A DNA stretch of 64,000 nt from Ensifer sp. BR816. GTDB taxonomy: Bacteria; Pseudomonadota; Alphaproteobacteria; Rhizobiales; Rhizobiaceae. Positions 17,573 to 25,993 of this stretch are shown piece by piece. The DNA is taken from positions 2,341,830 to 2,405,829 of the forward strand of contig NZ_KB905370.1 in NCBI RefSeq assembly GCF_000378985.1, written 5' to 3'. The notes under the pieces were generated by a model. The model searched no databases. It saw only the letters and a list, made by a program, of their open reading frames with translations, and was not told the DNA's origin. The position numbers and the translations under genes were made by a program. The stretch's first letter is position 1. Each line of letters begins with the position of its first letter.

Positions 17573-18673
17573 ATGGGGAATGTCATGGAAAACAAGATCA
17601 ATGACGCCGATGTGTTGCTGGACTGCCGGAACGTTTGGAAGATATTCGGATCGCGCGCGCCTGCGGCCGTGAAGGCCGTCATCGAACGCGGTCTCTCGAA
17701 GAAGCAGGTGCTTCAGGAATTCGATTGCGTCGTCGGCGTCGCCGACGCCAGCCTGCAACTCCGCCGCGGCGAAATCTTCTGCGTCATGGGCCTGTCCGGC
17801 AGCGGCAAGTCGACCCTCGTCCGCCTGTTCAATCGTCTGATCGAACCGAGCCTCGGAACGGTTACCGTGAAGGGCCGCGAGATGTCGGCCCTCAAACCCG
17901 CCGAATTGCGCGAGATGCGCGCCAACACCATCGGCATGGTGTTCCAGAGCGTCGCGCTCCTGCCGAACAGAACAGTGCTCGAGAACGCCGCATTCGGGCT
18001 CGAGGCGCGCGGGGTCGCCAAGGAGAAGCGAAACCTGATCGCGACCGCAGCACTCGAAAAGGTCGGCCTGGCGGACTGGACCTCACGATATCCGTCCGAG
18101 CTGTCCGGCGGCATGCAGCAGCGCGTCGGTCTCGCCCGGGCGCTGGCGTCCGACCCCGAGATCATCCTGATGGACGAGCCGTTCAGCGCGCTTGATCCCC
18201 TCATTCGCAAGCAGCTCCAGGACGAGTTTCGGCAGCTGACGAAGTCGTTGGGCAAGTCGTCGGTGTTCATCACCCACGACCTCGACGAGGCGATCCGCAT
18301 CGGCGACCGCATCGCCATCATGAAGGACGGCCTCATCGTTCAGGTCGGAACCGCCGAAGAGATCGTCACCAAGCCTGCCGACGACTACGTCGCCGATTTC
18401 GTCGCGGGCATATCCCGCATCCACCTGGTGAAGGCGCATTCGGTCATGAAGTCGGTCGCCGAATTCAGGGCCTCGCATCCGAATATCGACGTCCACTCGC
18501 TGCTCAAGGCGACGCCCGACGCTGACATCGGGCAACTGATCGACCTCACGATGCAGACGGACCGGGACGCGGTCGCGGTCGTGAACAACGGCCAGGTCGT
18601 CGGTGTCGTCACGACACGCGGGCTTCTCCGCGGTGTCGCGGGCAACCCGGTCGAACCGCGCGTGGCGGCCTGA
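17573..18673 (+). CDS. Quaternary-amine ABC transporter, ATP-binding protein (ProV/OpuAA family)
   Basis: This 366-residue ATPase shows Walker A GLSGSGKST (residues 73-81), the signature LSGGMQQRVGLARAL, Walker B ILMDEPFSALD and the H-loop ITHDLDEA. The N-terminal helix SKKQVLQEF is typical of ProV. After residue 270 a CBS-type region (HLVKAHSVMKSV, then VVNNGQVVGVVTTRGLLRGV) may sense ionic strength or nucleotides, as in OpuAA. I use the ATG at 17573 with GAGGA upstream; a TTG at 17528 lacks a good site. It powers the two permeases that follow. Confidence 0.95.
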   Translation: MGNVMENKINDADVLLDCRNVWKIFGSRAPAAVKAVIERGLSKKQVLQEFDCVVGVADASLQLRRGEIFCVMGLSGSGKSTLVRLFNRLIEPSLGTVTVKGREMSALKPAELREMRANTIGMVFQSVALLPNRTVLENAAFGLEARGVAKEKRNLIATAALEKVGLADWTSRYPSELSGGMQQRVGLARALASDPEIILMDEPFSALDPLIRKQLQDEFRQLTKSLGKSSVFITHDLDEAIRIGDRIAIMKDGLIVQVGTAEEIVTKPADDYVADFVAGISRIHLVKAHSVMKSVAEFRASHPNIDVHSLLKATPDADIGQLIDLTMQTDRDAVAVVNNGQVVGVVTTRGLLRGVAGNPVEPRVAA

Positions 18674-18684
18674 GGGAGGCGGAC

Positions 18685-19533
18685 ATGGACACGACCAGCC
18701 TGACCGAGAGTTTCGACACCTGGGTCGATGACGGATTGACCTGGATCAGCGATAACGGCGAGTGGCTTTTCGACCCGTTGAGGCAGCTTTTGGAAGGCAC
18801 GTACGATGGCATCCTGTGGCTTCTTGAGTTTCCGCCCTTCTATGTCGTTTGCCTCGTCCTCGCACTGATCGCCTGGAGAGCAATCGGTCCGGTGTCGGCC
18901 GTGCTTACGGCGATCGCGCTCGCGTTTTGCGCTGCCATGGGCCTCTGGGCCGAAACCATGAGCACGCTCGCGCTTGTCGCCACCGCCACCGTGCTCGCGC
19001 TCGTCGTCGGGCTACCGATCGGGATCGCGGCTGGCTTTCTCGCCACGCTGAACTCCGCCCTCGAGCCTGTGCTTGACCTTGTGCAGACGCTTCCGCCTTA
19101 CATCTACCTTCTGCCCGCCATCGCGCTTCTGGGGTACGGTCCCGCGACCGCCCTCGTCGCGACGCTGATCGTGGCCATGCCGCCCGCGATACGGCTGGCT
19201 TCACTCGGTATCCGGATGACACCGCACGAGTTCATCGAGCTGGGTCACGCCAATGGCCTGACCCCTTGGCAGATGTTCACGAAGATCAGGCTGCCGTTCG
19301 CGATCCCCAGCATCATGGCCGGAATCAACCAAAGCCTGATGATGTCGTTCGGCATGGTCGTCATCGCAGGCATCGTCGGCTCCGGCGGACTTGGAGAAAC
19401 GATCTACGGCGCGGTCCGCACGCTCGACATCGCCACGTCTGTCGACGCCGCGATCGCCATTGTCGTGCTCACGACGGTTCTTGATCGGGTGACCCAGAAC
19501 GCAGCCCAGCGGGCGAAGGCAGGTGGGAAATGA
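18685..19533 (+). CDS. Quaternary-amine ABC transporter permease 1 (ProW/OpuAB family)
   Basis: This 282-residue inner-membrane protein has an amphipathic N-terminal section and about six hydrophobic segments. The permease core shows LDLVQTLPPYIYLLPAIALLGYG and the cytoplasmic EAA-like loop ELGHANGLTPWQMFTKIRLPFAIPSIMAGINQ, which docks to the ATPase. It starts 11 bases after the ATPase gene and overlaps the next permease by four bases, so the two are translationally coupled and probably form a heterodimer. Confidence 0.93.
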   Translation: MDTTSLTESFDTWVDDGLTWISDNGEWLFDPLRQLLEGTYDGILWLLEFPPFYVVCLVLALIAWRAIGPVSAVLTAIALAFCAAMGLWAETMSTLALVATATVLALVVGLPIGIAAGFLATLNSALEPVLDLVQTLPPYIYLLPAIALLGYGPATALVATLIVAMPPAIRLASLGIRMTPHEFIELGHANGLTPWQMFTKIRLPFAIPSIMAGINQSLMMSFGMVVIAGIVGSGGLGETIYGAVRTLDIATSVDAAIAIVVLTTVLDRVTQNAAQRAKAGGK

Positions 19534-20378
19534 ACCTCGATCAGCTTCAATTCTCGCCCGGTGCTTATGTCTCCCCCGTCGTCGGCTGGCTCAACTCCAA
19601 CTTCCACCCTTTCTTCGCCGCCGTGGCGAAGGGGGTCGAGGCCGCGCTGGTCGGCTTCGAGACCGCGCTGCTCTTCCTACCGCCATACGTGGTGATCGCC
19701 ATTGCCGCCGTTGCGGCTGCCTACTTCATCAGCGTTCGCATCGGAATTGTCGTCCTCCTGTCGCTTGCCTTCTGTCTGCTCGCGGGCTTCTGGACGGCAA
19801 GCATGCAGACCGTGGCCCTCGTCGTCGCCGCAGTGCTCGTTTCCGTGCTCGTCGCGTTTCCCCTGGGCGTCCTCGCCTCGCGCCGTCCACGGGTCGAGGC
19901 CATCCTCCGACCGATCCTCGACGTGATGCAGACGGTGCCGCCGTGGGTCTACCTCATTCCAGCCGTGATGATCTTCAGCCTGGGTGTCGTTCCAGCCGCC
20001 ATCGCGACGATCGTCTACGGCATCCCCCCGATGCTCCGGTTGACCACCTTGGCATTCAATCAGGTGCCAAAGTCTATGGTGGAGATGGGACAGGCGATCG
20101 GCGCTTCTTCACGCTCGATCCTCTTCAAGGTCGAGATTCCATCGGCGATGCCGACCCTGATCGTGGGCCTGAACCAGTGCATTCTCCTCAGCCTGGCGAT
20201 GGTCGTCCTTGCTGGCCTCGTGGGCGGCGGCGGGCTGGGCCTCGAGGTGACGCGGGGACTGACCCGTATGGAGATGGGCCTCGGCCTGAGAGCCGGACTG
20301 TCAATCGTCGCGATCGCGATCCTGCTGGACCGGGTGTCGAAAGGCGCACTGCAGGCACGAAGACGAGGGCCGGGCTAG
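19530..20378 (+). CDS. Quaternary-amine ABC transporter permease 2 (ProW/OpuAB family)
   Basis: This second ProW-type permease has the same length (282 residues) and layout as its upstream partner but clearly differs in sequence. The core motif is LDVMQTVPPWVYLIPAVMIFSLG and the EAA-like loop is EMGQAIGASSRSILFKVEIPSAMPTLIVGLNQ. The ATG lies in an ATGA overlap with the first permease. ProU-type systems usually use one permease gene as a homodimer, so a heteromeric channel is likely here. Confidence 0.93.
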   Translation: MNLDQLQFSPGAYVSPVVGWLNSNFHPFFAAVAKGVEAALVGFETALLFLPPYVVIAIAAVAAAYFISVRIGIVVLLSLAFCLLAGFWTASMQTVALVVAAVLVSVLVAFPLGVLASRRPRVEAILRPILDVMQTVPPWVYLIPAVMIFSLGVVPAAIATIVYGIPPMLRLTTLAFNQVPKSMVEMGQAIGASSRSILFKVEIPSAMPTLIVGLNQCILLSLAMVVLAGLVGGGGLGLEVTRGLTRMEMGLGLRAGLSIVAIAILLDRVSKGALQARRRGPG

Positions 20379-20523
20379 TCGACCTGACTTCGTAGACTCC
20401 GAACACCACACGACCAGCCTGCTAGCCGCTTCCGGGCTGAATGGACAACTGCGCCCGTCCGCCGGGCAAAACCAGACCAACGACCGTCCCCCCAGGACCG
20501 ACGAACCACGAAAGAAGACGCGC

Positions 20524-22971
20524 ATGCCCAACCTGCCAACGAAAGCTCGAGTCGTCGTGATCGGCGGCGGAATCTCCGGATGCTCGGTCGCCTACCATCT
20601 GGCGAAGCTCGGTTGGACTGATGTCGTCCTGCTCGAACGCAAGCAGCTGACATCAGGCACGACCTGGCACGCAGCAGGTCTCATCGGTCAGCTGCGCGCC
20701 TCGCAGAACATGACCCGCCTCGCGAAATACTCGGCGGACCTCTACGTGAAGCTGGAAGCGGAAACCGGGATTGCCACCGGAATGCGCCAGAACGGCTCGA
20801 TCACCGTCGCCCTGACCGAAGAGCGCAAACAGGAAATCTATCGCCAGGCGACATTGGCGCGGGCGTTCGACATCGACGTCAACGAGGTCTCCCCTCGCGA
20901 AGTCAAGGAGATGTATCCGCATCTCAACACCTCGGATGTCGTCGGAGCGGTGCACCTGCCGCTGGACGGTCAATGCGACCCGACGAACATCGCGATGGCA
21001 CTGGCCAAGGGCGCGCGCCAGCTGGGCGCGAAGATCGTGGAGAACGTCAAGGTCACGGACGTCCATAAGCGCGACGGCAGGGTGACGGGCGTTTCATGGG
21101 CGATCGGCGAAGAATTCGGTACGATTGAAACCGATCTCGTGGTGAACTGCGGCGGCATGTGGGGGCGGGACCTCGCGGCGCGCTCCGGCGTGACCCTACC
21201 GCTCCATGCCTGTGAGCATTTCTACATTGTGACCGAGGCCATCGAGAACCTGACGCGTCTCCCGGTGCTGCGCGTTCCGGACGAGTGCGCCTATTACAAA
21301 GAGGACGCGGGCAAGATGATGCTTGGTGCCTTCGAGCCCAAGGCGAAGCCGTGGGGCATGGAGGGCATCCGCGAAGACTTTTGCTTCGACCAGCTTCCTG
21401 AAGACTTCGACCATTTCGAGCCGATCCTGTCGATGGCGGTCAACCGTATGCCGATGCTTGAGACGGCGGGCATCCACACGTTCTTCAACGGCCCTGAGTC
21501 GTTCACGCCCGACGACCGCTACTATCTCGGGGAGGCGCCGGAGGTGAGGGGCTATTGGATCGCGGCCGGCTACAATTCCATCGGCATCGTCTCGTCCGGC
21601 GGCGCTGGCTTCGCGCTGGCTCAATGGATGAACGACGGCGAGCCGCCGTTCGATCTCTGGGATGTCGATATCCGCCGCGCGCAGCCGTTCCAGAAGAACC
21701 GCCGGTATCTCAAGGAACGGGTGACCGAGACCCTGGGCCTGCTTTACGCCGACCACTTCCCCTACCGCCAGGTCGAGACCTCGCGCGGCATCCGGCGTTC
21801 GCCGCTGCACGAGCATCTCAAGGCGCGGGGCGCTGTCTTCGGCGAAGTCGCCGGATGGGAGCGCGCGAACTGGTTCGCCCGGCCCGATCAGGAGCGCGAA
21901 TACCGATATAGCTGGAAGCGCCAGAACTGGTTCGAGAACCAACGGGAAGAGCATCTCGCCGTCCGCAACAGTGTCGGCCTGTTCGACATGACCTCTTTCG
22001 GCAAGATCAGAATCGAGGGCCGCGACGCATGCACCTTCCTCAATCGACTCTGCGCGAACCAGATGGACGTCGCCCCCGGCCGTATCGTCTACACCCAGAT
22101 GCTCAACAGCAAGGGCGGGATCGAGAGCGACCTCACGGTCACCCGCTTTTCGGAGACCGCCTTCTTCGCCGTCGTGCCCGGAGCGACGTTGCAGCGTGAT
22201 CTGGCGTGGATGCGGAAGCACGTCCGTGAGGACGAGTTTGTCGTCATCACCGATATCACCGCTTCGGAGTCCGTTCTCGTGCTGATGGGCCCGAAGGCGC
22301 GTGAGGTGATCACCGGAGTCAGTCCGAACGACTTCTCGAACGAGGCCTTTCCGTTCGGCACGGCGCAGGAAATCGAGATCGGCATGGGCCTCGCCCGTGC
22401 TCACCGTGTTACCTATGTCGGCGAACTGGGCTGGGAACTCTATGTGTCGTCCGACCAGACCGCCCATGTCTTCGAAGCCCTCGAAGAGGCAGGCGCGACC
22501 TCTGGTCTCAAGCTCTGCGGCCTCCACACCCTCGACTCGTGCCGCATCGAGAAGGCCTTCCGGCATTTCGGCCATGACGTCACGGACGAGGACCATGTCC
22601 TGGAAGCCGGGCTTGGCTTCGCGGTGAAGACCGACAAGGCCGACTTTATGGGGCGCGACGCGGTCCTGCGAAAGCGCGAGAGCGGGCTGGAGCGCCGGAT
22701 GCTCCAGTTCAGGCTCAAGGACGCCGAGCCCCTTCTCTTCCACAACGAGGCGCTCGTCCGGGACGGCAAGATCGTCTCGATCGTCACGTCAGGAAATTAC
22801 GGCCACCACCTCGGCGGCGCGATCGGCATGGGCTACGTCCCATGTTCTGGCGAGAGTGCCGACGATGTCCTCGCGTCGACATACGAAATCGAGATCGCGG
22901 GCCAGCGTTTCCCCGCCGAGGCGTCGTTGAAGCCGATGTACGACCCCAAGGGCGACCGGACGAGGATGTGA
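20524..22971 (+). CDS. Dimethylglycine/sarcosine dehydrogenase-like flavoprotein with GcvT domain
   Basis: This 815-residue protein combines an N-terminal FAD oxidoreductase (VVVIGGGISGCSVAYHLAKLG) with a central FAO_M segment and a C-terminal GcvT-type tetrahydrofolate domain (from about residue 430; motifs GLFDMTSFGKIRIEG, YVGELGWELYV, EKAFRHFGHDV). GTTWHAAGL contains His49, the position of covalent FAD attachment in dimethylglycine dehydrogenase. Such enzymes remove N-methyl groups oxidatively and pass formaldehyde to folate. Following a betaine-type transporter, it is the prime candidate for N-demethylation of the imported compound or its product. Length is normal for the family. Confidence 0.92.
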   Translation: MPNLPTKARVVVIGGGISGCSVAYHLAKLGWTDVVLLERKQLTSGTTWHAAGLIGQLRASQNMTRLAKYSADLYVKLEAETGIATGMRQNGSITVALTEERKQEIYRQATLARAFDIDVNEVSPREVKEMYPHLNTSDVVGAVHLPLDGQCDPTNIAMALAKGARQLGAKIVENVKVTDVHKRDGRVTGVSWAIGEEFGTIETDLVVNCGGMWGRDLAARSGVTLPLHACEHFYIVTEAIENLTRLPVLRVPDECAYYKEDAGKMMLGAFEPKAKPWGMEGIREDFCFDQLPEDFDHFEPILSMAVNRMPMLETAGIHTFFNGPESFTPDDRYYLGEAPEVRGYWIAAGYNSIGIVSSGGAGFALAQWMNDGEPPFDLWDVDIRRAQPFQKNRRYLKERVTETLGLLYADHFPYRQVETSRGIRRSPLHEHLKARGAVFGEVAGWERANWFARPDQEREYRYSWKRQNWFENQREEHLAVRNSVGLFDMTSFGKIRIEGRDACTFLNRLCANQMDVAPGRIVYTQMLNSKGGIESDLTVTRFSETAFFAVVPGATLQRDLAWMRKHVREDEFVVITDITASESVLVLMGPKAREVITGVSPNDFSNEAFPFGTAQEIEIGMGLARAHRVTYVGELGWELYVSSDQTAHVFEALEEAGATSGLKLCGLHTLDSCRIEKAFRHFGHDVTDEDHVLEAGLGFAVKTDKADFMGRDAVLRKRESGLERRMLQFRLKDAEPLLFHNEALVRDGKIVSIVTSGNYGHHLGGAIGMGYVPCSGESADDVLASTYEIEIAGQRFPAEASLKPMYDPKGDRTRM

Positions 22972-22984
22972 CGTCTTCTATTGA

Positions 22985-23261
22985 TCCCGAGAGGATGACG
23001 AGAGTGCGGCGGCCGACGCCGCCTATTCGGAGACGATCGGCAAGAGTGCGGCGGCGTTCAAGACAGTCGACGGTCGTCAGGCTGGCGATCCCGAACTCGC
23101 GGCGAAGGCGATCATCGCCCTGGCCGATAGCGAAAACCCGCCGCTGCACCTCCTGCTGGAAAGCGACGCGTTGGCCCGCGCGCACCAAGCTGGGCCAGTT
23201 CGTCGATGAGATGGCCAAGTGGGAAGCCCTGTCCCTTAGCACCGACTTCAAGTCGGAATAG
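22985..23261 (+). pseudogene. C-terminal remnant of a short-chain dehydrogenase gene
   Basis: Only the end of a gene is left. One frame encodes AADAAYSETIGKSAAAF, then DPELAAKAIIALADSENPPLHLLLESDALARAH; after a frame change near 23190 the end reads TKLGQFVDEMAKWEALSLSTDF. This pattern is the usual C-terminus of a large SDR subgroup (NAD-dependent oxidoreductases of about 280 residues). The N-terminal two thirds are missing and the frame is broken. It sits between the DMGDH-like and aldehyde dehydrogenase genes, pointing to a deletion within the cluster. Confidence 0.75.
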
Positions 23262-23331
23262 CGACAGGAACGGACCTCAACTCAATTCAATCCGCCGCGG
23301 CCGATAGGCCGCGCCATAGAAGGCGATGCAA

Positions 23332-24822
23332 ATGCGAAACGAGCTCTTTATCGATGGACGGTGGGTGAAGCCAGTCGAAGGCGGCACCTTCCCGATCGTG
23401 AATCCCGCGACGGAGGAAGTGGTGCATCATGGCCCGGCCGGCACCGCCGAGGACGTCGATCTGGCAGTGCGTGCGGCGCGCCGGGCATTCGACGAGGGGC
23501 CTTGGCCCAAGATGTCGGGAGCCGAGCGCGCGCGGTATCTTCGCGCGATCGCGGCGGGCATCCGCAATCGGCTGCAGGAACTGGCGCGGCTTGAGACCAT
23601 CGACAATGGAAAGCCAATTCCCGAGGCTGAATGGGACATCGGCGACGCCGCCGGCTGTTTCGATTTCTACGCGGACCTCGCCGAGGAACTCGACCGCAAG
23701 CCTGAGGAACCTATCGCGTTGCCCGACGCCCGCTTCGCGTCCAAGGCCGTCAGAGAGCCCGTCGGTGTCGCCGCGGCGATCATTCCCTGGAACTATCCGC
23801 TGCTGATGGCGGCATGGAAAGTGGCTCCGGCCTTGGCGGCCGGATGCACGATGGTTCTCAAGCCCGCCGAACTGACCTCGATGACCGCGATGGAGCTGGC
23901 GGCAATCGCACAGGCGGCGGACCTGCCGCCTGGCGTTCTGAATGTCGTGACCGGGGCCGGACCGGTTGCGGGACAGGCCCTCGCCGATCATCCCGACGTC
24001 GACAAGCTGGCGTTCACGGGGTCGGTCCCCGTCGGCTCGAAGATCATGCAGGCAGCCGCGCGCGACATCAAACGCGTCAGCCTCGAGCTCGGCGGCAAGT
24101 CGCCGTTTCTCGTATTCGAAGATTCCGATATTGGCGCTGCCGTCGAATGGGTCATGTTCGGCATCTTCTGGAACCAGGGTGAAGTCTGCTCGGCGACTTC
24201 GCGGGTTTTGGTACAGGAGAGCATCTACGACAGCTTCCTCGACCGCCTGGTTGAAGAGACGAGGAAGATCAAGATCGGCGACGGCCAGGAGCCCGGCGTC
24301 TTGCTCGGGCCCTTGGTCTCGCGGCGGCAGATGGATCAGGTCCTGTCCGCGATAGACAAAGCCCGCGCCGATGGAGCCCAAGTCGCGGTCGGCGGCGGGC
24401 GTCCCGCGGGCTTCAACAGGGGCTTCTTTGTCGAGCCGACGGTGCTGATCGACGTCCCGTTGGATAGCGACGCGTGGAACGAGGAAATCTTCGGGCCGGT
24501 CGTGTGCCTGCGTCCGTTCGCGACCGAAGCGGAAGCGGTGAAGCTTGCCAACGACAGCAAGTTCGGCCTGGCCGCCGCGGTAATGTCAAAAGACGACGAG
24601 CGAGCCGAAAGGGTCGCCGCCGCCTTGCGCGCGGGAATCGTCTGGATCAACTGCAGCCAGCCTACGTTCACGGAGGCTCCCTGGGGTGGATACAAGCAGT
24701 CGGGTATCGGGCGCGAGCTCGGCCGCTGGGGTCTCGAGAATTACCTCGAAACCAAACAAATCACCCGGTTCGCGAGCGCGGAACCGTGGGGCTGGTACAT
24801 CAAGGATGGCTCTCGATCCTAG
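23332..24822 (+). CDS. Aldehyde dehydrogenase (betaine-aldehyde/semialdehyde type)
   Basis: This 496-residue NAD(P)-dependent enzyme has all ALDH marks: IIPWNYPLLMAAWKVAPAL, KPAELTS, the catalytic Glu in LELGGKSP, the catalytic Cys in NQGEVCSATSR, and GPVVCLRPF. The ATG at 23332 is nine bases from AAGG and is preferred to the ATG at 23326. It resembles betaine-aldehyde and related semialdehyde dehydrogenases. In this cluster it probably oxidises the aldehyde made after oxidation and deamination or cleavage of the imported amine. A narrower substrate cannot be read from the sequence. Confidence 0.9.
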   Translation: MRNELFIDGRWVKPVEGGTFPIVNPATEEVVHHGPAGTAEDVDLAVRAARRAFDEGPWPKMSGAERARYLRAIAAGIRNRLQELARLETIDNGKPIPEAEWDIGDAAGCFDFYADLAEELDRKPEEPIALPDARFASKAVREPVGVAAAIIPWNYPLLMAAWKVAPALAAGCTMVLKPAELTSMTAMELAAIAQAADLPPGVLNVVTGAGPVAGQALADHPDVDKLAFTGSVPVGSKIMQAAARDIKRVSLELGGKSPFLVFEDSDIGAAVEWVMFGIFWNQGEVCSATSRVLVQESIYDSFLDRLVEETRKIKIGDGQEPGVLLGPLVSRRQMDQVLSAIDKARADGAQVAVGGGRPAGFNRGFFVEPTVLIDVPLDSDAWNEEIFGPVVCLRPFATEAEAVKLANDSKFGLAAAVMSKDDERAERVAAALRAGIVWINCSQPTFTEAPWGGYKQSGIGRELGRWGLENYLETKQITRFASAEPWGWYIKDGSRS

Positions 24823-24909
24823 ACCGTTGGCCACGACGTCGACCCAACTCCTGGGCCAGCTTAATCAGGTCACCCGCAATCCTCGGACACCCAAAACAGG
24901 ACGATTTCG

Positions 24910-25977
24910 ATGTCTCAAACGTCTCAGCTTCCAATCTCGCCTCGTTCAGGTGTCATCGACGTCGTCGACGTCCATGTCGGCGGCGACCTGCATCGTATCG
25001 TTCTCGACGGTATCGTCGAATTGCCCGGTGAGTCCGTTCTCGAGAAAATGACTCACCTTCGTGACAACGCCGATGGACTGCGGCAAATACTGCTGGAGGA
25101 ACCCCGAGGCGGACACCCGTCGCTCTATGCCGACCTGGTGGTCGAGCCCAAGAACCCCAAGGCCGACGCGGCTTTCATCATCATGGAGTTGATGGGCTAC
25201 CCGCTGATTTCGGGCACCAACACGATGAGCACCGCTATCGCTCTTCTCGAGATGGGGCGGCTTCCGATGGTAGAAGGACCGAACAGCCTGGTGCTCGAAG
25301 CACCTGGCGGGCTGATCGACGTCGACGCGTACTGCGAAAACGGCAAGGTGAAGTCGGTCGCTTATAAGGCGAACACTCCTTCATATATGGCCGCCCGAGA
25401 CCTTGTCCTGGACATGCCAGGCCGAGGAAAGATCAAATTCGACCTCATCTGGACTGGGGCGTTCTATCCGGTCGTCAACGCGTCGGAACTCGGATTCAAG
25501 CTGATCAGGGAAGACGAAGCTTCGCTTGTCGAGTTCGCGCGCGACTTCATTCCCATGATTCGAGAACATCATCATCCCGTCCATCCAGTGTTTGGCGATG
25601 AGGTTCCGCTGTCGTTTGTGGTGTTCGCGGGAGAGCCGGACAAGGTGGCCGAGGGCGAGTGGGAGCGACGCATCTGTTGCTATGAATATCCGCGCAACAG
25701 TGTTTGTCGGGCTCCAGCTGGTGTGCCGAGCACGGCTGTCCTTGTCCAACTGGTCGAACAGGGAAAGCTTTCCGTAGGGGACGCTCTAAGAACCATTTCC
25801 ATCTTTGACACCGATCTTCTCGCCAACGTCGTCAGTGTCGATCCTTACCACGGGCGTAACGGCGTCACGGTTACCGTCACCGGACGAGGTTGGATCACCA
25901 CTCGGTCGCAGATCATCGTGGACTTGTCCGATCCGCTCACCCCTCGCGACGGCCTCGATGGCGTGCTCGAACGATAG
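24910..25977 (+). CDS. Proline-racemase-family protein lacking both catalytic cysteines
   Basis: This 355-residue protein has the two-domain diaminopimelate-epimerase-like fold of proline racemase/4-hydroxyproline epimerase/3-hydroxyproline dehydratase (DVVDVHVGGDLHRIV, LEEPRGGHPSLYADLVV, LEAPGGLIDV). The first catalytic site reads ISGTNT (Ser101), where racemases have a Cys in CGH. The second reads CRAPAG (Ala270), where racemases have DRSPCG and dehydratases DRSPTG. A Cys (266) instead occupies the Asp position of that motif. So two-base racemisation is unlikely; a dehydratase, lyase or new isomerase is possible. It has a good ribosome site (AGGACGA) and is followed by the AraC regulator. 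Confidence 0.85.
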   Translation: MSQTSQLPISPRSGVIDVVDVHVGGDLHRIVLDGIVELPGESVLEKMTHLRDNADGLRQILLEEPRGGHPSLYADLVVEPKNPKADAAFIIMELMGYPLISGTNTMSTAIALLEMGRLPMVEGPNSLVLEAPGGLIDVDAYCENGKVKSVAYKANTPSYMAARDLVLDMPGRGKIKFDLIWTGAFYPVVNASELGFKLIREDEASLVEFARDFIPMIREHHHPVHPVFGDEVPLSFVVFAGEPDKVAEGEWERRICCYEYPRNSVCRAPAGVPSTAVLVQLVEQGKLSVGDALRTISIFDTDLLANVVSVDPYHGRNGVTVTVTGRGWITTRSQIIVDLSDPLTPRDGLDGVLER

Positions 25978-25993
25978 GCATGGAGGTACCGCA

